Below, one piece after another: positions 6,135 to 12,844 of a stretch of DNA of 15,175 bases. The DNA is from Candidatus Cloacimonadota bacterium (lineage in GTDB: Bacteria; Cloacimonadota; Cloacimonadia; Cloacimonadales; Cloacimonadaceae), in assembly GCA_028703735.1 (NCBI GenBank), contig JAQVMI010000008.1, forward strand, positions 1 through 15,175. The letters run 5' to 3'. The notes beneath the pieces are model-generated. The model did not search any database. It saw only the letters and a program-made list of their open reading frames with translations, and was not told the DNA's origin. The number at the start of each line of letters is the position of its first letter. Within the stretch, counting starts at the first letter, position 1. Made by a program: the position numbers and the translations under genes.

Positions 6135-7021
6135 CGGATATGAGGTTCATCAAAAAGCTTATTGAACTCTATACCCTTGCTCCAGAATATCATCCAGGGA
6201 GTTCCGGTAATAAATCTACGTTCCAGAAAACCCCAATAGCGGCTATCTTCACTAACATCGCGATTGTCACCCATCACAAAATACTGCCCCGGGGGAACTT
6301 TGATGGGTCCAAACCAATCCCGGTTAAACACTTTACGCACCATGGTGGAATCATTTTCGGGATAAGCAATATAAGGCAGATACCATTGGCTCATGGAAAT
6401 AAAATCCATCTGATCTTCTGCATAGGTAAAATCCTCCACAACTCGTGGTGAGGCAGGAGGATTGGGAATTGCATTACCGTAGTTTTCGAAGCCCTTGGTA
6501 TATTCTTTACCGTTCACAAATACAATCTTGTTCTTTATTTCCACAATATCACCCGGCATGCCGATAACCCGTTTTACTACATTCTTGCGAGCGTAATAGG
6601 TGAGGTGGAAAGCTGTAAGAGGGTACTTTGCAAAGCTGGTAGATTTATCTATGTAAATAGGGTGAAAAATCTTGATGAAATCGTTCTTACTATCTGGGTG
6701 TTCGGGAGTTCCTTCCTCTATCTTGGGGAACCGGAAGGTAACAATTTCGCCTTGTTTGGGATCGGTAAAATAGTACTTCAGCTTATTTGCCACCAGATAA
6801 TCACCCACTAAAAGTGTCTTTTCCATGGAGGAAGAGGGAATAAGGAAGTTCTCGAAAGTGTAGTTGCGAATTATCATCGCTGCCACAAAGGCAAAGAGAA
6901 TTGCCTCTATCCAATCCTGTACAACAGGTTTATGCTTGCGGAATTTCTTGCCAGCAGGAATAGGGGTAACACCATATTCCAACTTGCCTTTATCTTGCTT
7001 TAGTACGGGTTTTTCTCTCAT
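6104..7021 (-). CDS. lepB: Signal peptidase I
   Basis: 305 residues. A basic cytoplasmic N-terminus precedes one membrane anchor (about 38-52, AILFAFVAAMIIR). Catalytic box IPSSSMEKTLLVGDYL carries the Ser nucleophile (Ser65, before Met66); VVKRVIGMPGD has the general-base Lys150; GDNRDVSEDSRYWG (251-264) is the conserved box E. The enzyme removes signal peptides from exported proteins at the outer face of the inner membrane, including the metalloproteases further along. An insertion between boxes C and D and another before box E make it longer than minimal forms. The ribosome site is weak. It is first in an overlapping group with the HemW-like and nucleotidyltransferase genes. Confidence 0.95.
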   Translation of the reverse strand: MREKPVLKQDKGKLEYGVTPIPAGKKFRKHKPVVQDWIEAILFAFVAAMIIRNYTFENFLIPSSSMEKTLLVGDYLVANKLKYYFTDPKQGEIVTFRFPKIEEGTPEHPDSKNDFIKIFHPIYIDKSTSFAKYPLTAFHLTYYARKNVVKRVIGMPGDIVEIKNKIVFVNGKEYTKGFENYGNAIPNPPASPRVVEDFTYAEDQMDFISMSQWYLPYIAYPENDSTMVRKVFNRDWFGPIKVPPGQYFVMGDNRDVSEDSRYWGFLERRFITGTPWMIFWSKGIEFNKLFDEPHIRWNRVFRHPH

Positions 7022-7085
7022 CTGCCTATGTTTCCTTGTCCATTACTTGCGTATTTTTTCCACAAGCTTGCAAGAAGGGGGTTTG

Positions 7086-7091
7086 TGTCAA
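7086..7091 (-). promoter_or_regulatory. TTGACA -35 box upstream of lepB
   Basis: An exact TTGACA on the minus strand, 65 bases before the lepB start. The following bases (CCCCTTCT, then AAGCTTGTG) resemble those after the TTGACA at 9350, in front of the DUF697-like gene. No TATAAT is found at 16-18 bp. Confidence 0.45.
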
Positions 7092-7129
7092 GTGAAAAGC
7101 GATTTATCCCCTTGCAGAACGCAATAATG

Positions 7130-8272
7130 CTAATAAGCCAACATAAGCAAGGCTTCAATATCGTGAGACCGGAACTTACTTATCCCGCCCACTTCAGAAT
7201 CATGCATAATCAATTTTGCTATTTCGGACAGTTCATTTTCTTTAATGCCCAAATCCCGCAACGATGTAGCCATACCCCAAGAATCTATTTTGTCTCTAGC
7301 TCTGCGAACTCCCAAAGCTACCTTGTCCTCACCCCAAACATTTTTTGCCCATCGTAGAAATAGCGAAGGGTTTTTTTCGCTCATGTATTCCACCCAAGCA
7401 GGGAAAATTACCCCCAGCCCTTCACCATGAGCTATGTCCGGATGCAAGGCAGAAATAGCATGCTCTATTTGATGGCAAGCCCAGTCTCCTCCCCTCATGC
7501 CTATACCTGTGATTCCACTAAGTGCCAGGCTGGCACTCCAGGCAAGATTAGATCTTGCTACTAGATCGCTGGGATTGTGCTGTAAAATATCGGTCATTTT
7601 TACTATGTTTTTTAGCAAGGCATCATTTATGCAAAGAGTGCTAAGTGCTTTGTTGTTCGAAAAATAGTATTCCATAATGTGAGACATTGCATCAATTGCC
7701 CCATTCGCAGTTAATTTGAAGGGTAAGCTGCATTGAACCGTGGGATCTATGAAAGTAACCTTGGGGAACACATGTTGCGAGGTGAAAGACCACTTTTGTA
7801 GCTTATCTGTGTTTGTTATCACGGCATTGGAATTCAGCTCACTACCAGATGCAGATATGGTTAAAACCGTAAAAATTGGCAGAGCTTGGGTAATTTTTTC
7901 CACATCGGTAAAAGCATTCCAAACATCATTCAGATACACACCAGCAGCCACAGATTTAGCAGTATCGATAACGCTACCGCCCCCTACCGCTAAAATGGCA
8001 TCCACCTGCTTTTCTTTAGCAAAGCTAATAATTTCTTTTACTTTGTTCAGAGTTGGATTAGCCTGAACTCCCCACACTTCGCTTACAGATATACTGCAAC
8101 CGGAAAGGGATTCCATCACCTGATTATACACGCCATTTTGCTTTATTGATCCACGCCCGGCGATCAGTAAACAGTGTTTTACTCCTGCATTCATCATCTC
8201 GCTGCCAAGTTTGCGAATCATCCCCACACCAAACTGAACTTTGGTAGGATTGTAGAAACTGAAGGATTCCAC
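7130..8272 (-). CDS. Iron-containing alcohol dehydrogenase (butanol dehydrogenase / YqhD type)
   Basis: 380 residues, the family's normal length. The dinucleotide-binding loop is AVGGGSVIDTAK (95-106). Metal ligands can be read as Asp194 and His198 in GAIDAMSHIMEYYF, His267 in CHQIEH, and His282 in AHGEGLG; these match the positions known for E. coli YqhD closely. It interconverts aldehydes and alcohols in the cytoplasm with NAD(P)H, likely in fermentation or aldehyde detoxification; substrate cannot be told. It begins with GTG at 8272 preceded by AAGGAG at good distance. It is separated from both neighbours by about 100-200 bases and looks monocistronic. Confidence 0.92.
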   Translation of the reverse strand: MESFSFYNPTKVQFGVGMIRKLGSEMMNAGVKHCLLIAGRGSIKQNGVYNQVMESLSGCSISVSEVWGVQANPTLNKVKEIISFAKEKQVDAILAVGGGSVIDTAKSVAAGVYLNDVWNAFTDVEKITQALPIFTVLTISASGSELNSNAVITNTDKLQKWSFTSQHVFPKVTFIDPTVQCSLPFKLTANGAIDAMSHIMEYYFSNNKALSTLCINDALLKNIVKMTDILQHNPSDLVARSNLAWSASLALSGITGIGMRGGDWACHQIEHAISALHPDIAHGEGLGVIFPAWVEYMSEKNPSLFLRWAKNVWGEDKVALGVRRARDKIDSWGMATSLRDLGIKENELSEIAKLIMHDSEVGGISKFRSHDIEALLMLAY

Positions 8273-8466
8273 AGTGTTCTCCTTAAAAGTTTTTAGTATT
8301 TATTGCTGGTGCATAGCAGATATTTCTTTGCTGCACCACAGCCTATTTCCCTGATGGGATGCCAAACCAAAGCATCTGTGAACAAACAAGTTTGAAAACT
8401 TTCACCATAATCTTCAAAATCAGCCTGTCCTGATATTATAATAAGGCAATTTGGTTGCTAAACAAC

Positions 8467-9093
8467 TTAAAATCTCCTAATTACAATATTTATTCGATCC
8501 GGCTGGTAAATCCAAACATCTCTAAGCTTAAGGCAGGCTGCTAATTCTGTAGCCAGATCGGGTTCTAATGTGGCAATCTGCTCCATAGCCCGATTTATGG
8601 CACGCTTTACACGCTTACGTTGCCGATATCCTTCATTTTGGAAATTCCGAGCCTTCCCATTGGGGGAGTAAACCTGCTTCAGGTAATCTGCCAAGCTGTC
8701 CCTTTCTTCACACAAATCATCCCTGGCAGCATAATCGCAATTCTCTTCCAGTTCTGCAAGTTGTGATATTATGTCATTTAACCGCTCCTTTACCTCATTA
8801 ATGGTTTGCATATCTGCAAGTGGCTGAGATAAAAAACCTCTTTGCAGATGCAAATCCATGTCCCGCAGTTGATTGGTATCTTTAAACTGATGATACCTTG
8901 GTGCAGGAGAAGCCCAACCGCAATCTAATTGCATAATACTTATGGGTAACCCGGGATTAGAAATCAGCTCCAGCAGATGGTTTAATCCTATGCTGCGCTT
9001 TAGCTTATGCTGATGCCCTTTATAGTCTATACATACGTACTTGCCTTCAATAGTGAAGCTGCACTTTTCGTGTTCATTACTATCTTCACACAT
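8467..9093 (-). CDS. Stand-alone regulator-tail domain protein (winged-helix-like ends around a coiled coil)
   Basis: 208 residues, soluble. Residues about 12-56 (FTIEGKYVCIDYKGHQHKLK, then GLNHLLELISNPG) resemble the segment of the type YWxIxYxGRxxRLRDSKGLRYLARLLxxPG that I know from C-terminal parts of large ATPases and regulators in actinobacteria and acidobacteria. A charged coiled coil follows (about 98-145), then the ending RKRVKRAINRAMEQIATLEP...LRDVWIYQPD, matching the RARVxVxRAIRxAIxRI...TGxxCxYxPD ending of the same proteins. Here these parts stand alone without ATPase or receiver domains. Likely DNA- or protein-binding regulator, biochemical role unknown. Strong GGAGGTGAT ribosome site. 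Resemblance is from memory, not a search. Confidence 0.65.
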   Translation of the reverse strand: MCEDSNEHEKCSFTIEGKYVCIDYKGHQHKLKRSIGLNHLLELISNPGLPISIMQLDCGWASPAPRYHQFKDTNQLRDMDLHLQRGFLSQPLADMQTINEVKERLNDIISQLAELEENCDYAARDDLCEERDSLADYLKQVYSPNGKARNFQNEGYRQRKRVKRAINRAMEQIATLEPDLATELAACLKLRDVWIYQPDRINIVIRRF

Positions 9094-9426
9094 GATAAAT
9101 CACCTCCAGATATTTCGTTGTGCGTCAAAAGCATATTAGCAATGCTTAATTGTGGTCAACAATCTTAGCATTACTTATAATGTCAAGAAATAAATGAGGG
9201 GGGCTAATGCTGGTTAAGAGGAAGCCGATCCCGTAGCGGAGCTTTCCAAAGCTCCGCAGCTATTCTTGCCACATTTATAGGGAAGCCAATGTCTCCTTTA
9301 TACATAGAAACCATTCGTAAAAGACAGCAAAATAAGAAAGCTAATTTTATTGACAGAAAGAACCCCTTCTGAAGCTGTGCGGTAAATTCTGTTTACAAAA
9401 CATATTCACAATTCCAAGGAGAAAAC
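9094..9426. promoter_or_regulatory. Divergent intergenic region with promoters both ways
   Basis: 333 bases between divergently transcribed genes. On the minus strand (for the 8467-9093 gene) there is TTGACA at 9186-9181 and a second set, TTGACC at 9159-9154 with TAATAT at 9138-9133 (15-bp spacing). On the plus strand TTGACA at 9350-9355 precedes the DUF697-like gene. A perfect 22-base palindrome lies between them. No coding frame was seen. Confidence 0.45.
9236..9257. repeat. Perfect palindrome GCGGAGCTTT-CC-AAAGCTCCGC
   Basis: Two 10-base arms separated by CC. It is much more GC-rich than the surrounding DNA. No T-run follows on either side, so it is not an obvious terminator. It resembles dispersed intergenic hairpin repeats in style; whether it recurs in the genome cannot be seen here. 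Confidence 0.75.
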
Positions 9427-9972
9427 ATGAAAGCAGAACAAGCCTACCGTATTATTATGCAGAAAGCCGAAGATAACACTGTGGCGCAATCCCTTAGCGG
9501 GATCATAGGCTGGCCACTAACCATTGCTACAGATATTGCCGTTATCCCTCTTATTTATGTCCCCCTATGGGATCGTATCCGCGAGCTGTATGATAGATCA
9601 AACATCAGCCAGGACGTATCAACCAAGGTAATAACCGGCATAATCAGCGAGATTTTTGTTGATATCGCTCTGGATAAAATTATGGGGAACATCCCTCTTA
9701 TCGGAATTTACTTCAATGCCATTTGTGCCAAAACTATGACCTGGAGGTTGGGAACCCTATTCGGTATGCTGGCTGCCCGGGGTGATGAAGTGGACGATAC
9801 CATAGTAAAAGAATCCATGGTACTTATCCGCAAAACCTTTCCTCAAAACGATATGTTCAAATTCAGAACTCCCGATAAAAAAACCTTTATAGACCTGGTG
9901 GAAAGCTTTAACGGGCTATCTACGGAGCAATATAAAAGCAGAGTTATAGGTTTATTGGAATGCAAGGGTTAG
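9427..9972 (+). CDS. DUF697/YcjF-like small membrane-associated protein
   Basis: 181 residues. The central part has two hydrophobic Gly/Pro-rich hairpins, GIIGWPLTIATDIAVIPLIY (about 25-44) and IMGNIPLIGIYFNAICAK (about 84-101) followed by TMTWRLG, which recalls the DUF697 domain found in small membrane proteins linked to GTPases. The remainder is charged and helical, with a C-terminal VLIRKTFPQNDMFKF...FIDLVESFNGL. No signal peptide. The ATG follows AAGGAG. It is alone on its strand upstream of the metalloproteases and has no visible GTPase partner. Family link is tentative; function unknown. Confidence 0.6.
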   Translation: MKAEQAYRIIMQKAEDNTVAQSLSGIIGWPLTIATDIAVIPLIYVPLWDRIRELYDRSNISQDVSTKVITGIISEIFVDIALDKIMGNIPLIGIYFNAICAKTMTWRLGTLFGMLAARGDEVDDTIVKESMVLIRKTFPQNDMFKFRTPDKKTFIDLVESFNGLSTEQYKSRVIGLLECKG

Positions 9973-10403
9973 GGTAATTGGTTAGAATCAGTTAACTGCT
10001 TGAAAATAGTAAGAGAGAACAACTTGCCGTGTGTGTAGGCTGAAAATAGGCTGATTGGCATGTGAAGCAAACATATCTCCGTCTATTCAGAAAACGAAAG
10101 CGCAAAATTATTGACACAAAATTAACCATGTAAAACATAGGTTTTGCAAACAAAACATAGAGTGTATTAAGCGCTGGGGTTTTTGTAAACAGGCATAAAC
10201 CCTAAATGGTGTATTGCAGAATTGCAAGCATTATAATGTGACCGTGCTTGGATGAATAATTGTCACCCTCACCCCCAACCCCTCTCCCATCAAGGGAGAG
10301 GGGATAAAGTTCCCTCTCCCCTTGTGGGAGAGGGTTAGGGTGAGGGGAGAAAACCGCAATAGCAAGAACACAACAACAAACCTCTAAAACGAAGGAGACG
10401 AAA
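9973..10403 (+). promoter_or_regulatory. Upstream region of protease copy 1: duplicated promoter block plus repeat element
   Basis: 431 bases without a gene. A block at 10083-10140 containing TTGACA (10111-10116) is nearly identical to 12683-12740 upstream of copy 2: the first 38 bases are the same, then two bases differ, then 18 more match. Between this block and the gene start lies the 10264-10347 hairpin repeat, which copy 2 lacks. The last 20 bases before the ATG (CCTCTAAAA...AAGGAGACGAAA) are again shared by both copies. Confidence 0.6.
10264..10347. repeat. CCCTCACCC/GGGTGAGGG intergenic hairpin repeat (REP/MITE-like)
   Basis: The outer arms CCCTCACCCCCAACC and GGTTAGGGTGAGGG are complementary with few mismatches. 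The inner arms (CAAGGGAGAGGG and CCCTCTCCCCTTG) form a second hairpin, and the C-rich and G-rich tracts can also pair in alternative ways. I recognise the C-rich/G-rich sequence as a type of short intergenic repeat common in many bacterial genomes. Its composition is far more GC-rich than the flanks. It carries no transposase. Confidence 0.75.
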
Positions 10404-12635
10404 ATGAAAACAAGAGTATTTATCTTCCTCCTGCTGATGATAATGGCTTTTACTGCCATCTATGCCAGCGAGGATCCCACCGAACAAGAGGAGTATTTTA
10501 GGAAAAAACAAGAACTGGATTTACTCGCAGATCAGTTCAAAGCGGAGACAGGATTTACAGGTGAAATCCAGTATAACTTTGAACAAATGTGCTTAGGGGT
10601 ATTGGAGGGTAAGTTCTCTGGTATTACGATAACCAGCACAGCGGACACCACAGCTTTCAGAACTGCGTTTAATATGATACTGGACAAAGTACTACCTTAT
10701 TCAAAGGCTACAAAAAGTAAATTGTATATGAGTAAGATTACAAGTATTTGGGGAGATATAGATACTAAATACTACCAAATCGCAAATGGTTACAATATTG
10801 AAGGGGCGGGTTCAATAAAAATAGGATATGATTCCGGGCGCAATAGATTTGTGGTTAGCGATAGTGCAGTGGATATACCGCAAATAAATGCGAATGATTT
10901 AATCCCCAAAGAAAGAGCAGAGGAAATAGCTCTTCTTGACAAGAACGATGCACGATATCGCAAAGCAAGAGTGAAATCAACATTCTACACAAACATGGGT
11001 TCGAATGCTTATTATCTGGCTTACCTTGTATGCGTTAGTGACGATTCAAATCCAATACTCGGGGATTACTATTACTATATTGAAGCATTAACTGGCATAA
11101 TTATGACAAAGTATCGTGCTAATCATATTAATTCTGATGTAACCGTTCGCGTTATGGGTAACGATTACATTGAATCATCAATCTGGAGCATACCACCAAC
11201 ATATTATACTGAAGAGCCATTGAAAGATGTTAGAGTAATTGTTAATCCAGATTCGTCTCAAACAGATCTATCAGGATGCGCTTACTTCTATGATGTTGTC
11301 GATAGCACTAAAACCGCTAAGCTAACTAATTCACTTTTCAGGTTGTCGTGTAGTAGTGACACCCTAAATGCTATATCATACACAACTGCAAGTGTGGATA
11401 CTTTACATCATTATACTTTCAGCATTCCAGACAATACTTATTATGCATCTAATGCATACATAGAAGCCGTCAACCACGTTAATGGTTTAATTCGTTTGAA
11501 CGAAACCCAAGACTACTTTCTAAATCACCTGAACATTACTACATTTTCAACTCCACCAGATCCCACCGCTCAAACATATGGCTGTTATAGCCCTGAAGAT
11601 AATCTCATATGGTTAAGAGATGGATGACTCTCTGATACTGTTAGACACGAACTTAGCCATCACTTCATTCATCGCAAAATTGGAGCCTGGTCTTTTGATT
11701 ACCCCATCACAACACACACTGATACAGGTGCCATGGATGAAGCCTGTGCAAATTACTTATGTGGTGCTCCAACCAATAATAGTATTTTGCCTGGGATTGG
11801 TAATTATTGCGATATGTCATTATTAAACAGTCTGCCTGCATCCGCTTCATTGAATGAGGATCTATATGCAAAATATGCAAACTCACTATGTATCTCATCT
11901 GCTTGGTGGAGTTTGAGAAACAACCAGTACTTCGGTCAAGTGGAACCAGGCAAAAATGCTGTTGATACATTGCTTGTAAAGGGGTTAAATGTTGTATATA
12001 ATGAAAGCCAATACAATTCCTCCTACAGGTATATACCAAGATATTTCTACAATATTCTGATGAAACGGGTTGACACAGACAGTGAGCCTTGGCCTCTCAA
12101 TGCTAAACAGATTGCCATCAATGATGCTTACACAAGCCGCGGCTTACATTTCTACCCCAAGGTGGAGAGCATCAGCTCTGGGAATAGTAGCAGGAATATC
12201 TTTGGATTGAATGAGCCTGTCCACGTCCAGATTAGCGATTGCCCCCAGAATACCAGGATAAATATCTATGTGATTAAACATGGTGATTACAATTATACGG
12301 ATGGGGCACCTGTTTCTGCTCTTAGCAGTTTCTATGCCAGTGGTTTTACTCCCATCACAACTGTATCAACTGATCCATCCGGTAACTGGAGCGGATTGAT
12401 TTGGACTACTCCCAGTTTAGCAGAAGATGGGGTGGGTGATTACGATATAATTGTAGATATTGGTAGCCATACTGCACCCGATGGAATTATTCATTTCGTT
12501 TTCAGCGGTGCCAATGTTATGGATGGGTTTGATGGCAGAACCGCTTCGGGATTTAGTGTTATTGATAACGGTATTGATGTGGTGATGGTAAAGCAAGACT
12601 TTCCTAAGCAGCAAATTACAATATCAAATAATTAG
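10404..12635 (+). pseudogene. Secreted HExxH metalloprotease, copy 1, interrupted by in-frame TGA
   Basis: One frame of 743 codons broken only by TGA at 11625-11627 (codon 408). Order: signal peptide 1-21 (cut after AIYA), propeptide-like region with KYYQIANGYNIEGAGSIKI (about 122-140) as in thermolysin/fungalysin propeptides, then HELSH (415-419) with a downstream Glu446 in MDEACANYL as probable third zinc ligand, and an Ig-like C-terminal domain (about 600-725) ending in TISNN. The TGA falls seven codons before the active site; paralog codon 408 is TTA (Leu), so one T-to-G change explains it. TGA is a normal stop elsewhere in the window, and no selenocysteine-type hairpin was obvious. Without read-through only a catalytically dead 407-residue N-terminal piece is made. 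A sequencing error is possible. Good AAGGAG ribosome site. Confidence 0.8.
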
Positions 12636-12682
12636 TACCATTGTTCTGCACAGGCAGGCATCTGTAATAAACAGGTTTCCGC

Positions 12683-12740
12683 CTATTCAGAAAACGAAAG
12701 CGCAAAATTATTGACACAAAGATAACCATGTAAAACATAG
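12683..12740 (+). promoter_or_regulatory. Second copy of the protease promoter block
   Basis: TTGACA at 12711-12716 sits inside a 58-base block repeated from 10083-10140 with two differences, about 2600 bases apart. Similarity continues more weakly through GCAAACAAAACATA and GTGTATTA. The block is 105 bases from the copy 2 start. Its conservation compared with the protease middle parts suggests functional promoter or regulator sites. Confidence 0.55.
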
Positions 12741-12844
12741 GCATTGCAAACAAAACATAAGATAGAGTGTATTAGGCGTTAGTTGAAAAAAGAACTGACA
12801 TAAGAACAGAACAGTAAACCTCTAAAATAATAAAGGAGACGAAA

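Noticed and set aside
8303-8345. Stem with TGGTGCA/TGCACCA arms as terminator of the 8467-9093 gene
   Set aside because: Only seven pairs, large loop and no T-run; not convincing.
10202-10459. Minus-strand 85-residue reading frame
   Set aside because: It is the translation of the hairpin repeat plus the antisense of the protease signal peptide.
11625-11627. TGA as selenocysteine or as a reassigned sense codon
   Set aside because: TGA ends intact genes nearby (Cys-rich peptide, HemW-like), the paralog has Leu rather than Cys here, and no clear hairpin follows the codon.
11733-12635. Separate gene starting at ATG 11733
   Set aside because: It is the same frame as the upstream protease part, the ATG lies inside MDEACANYL after the zinc motif, and there is no ribosome site.
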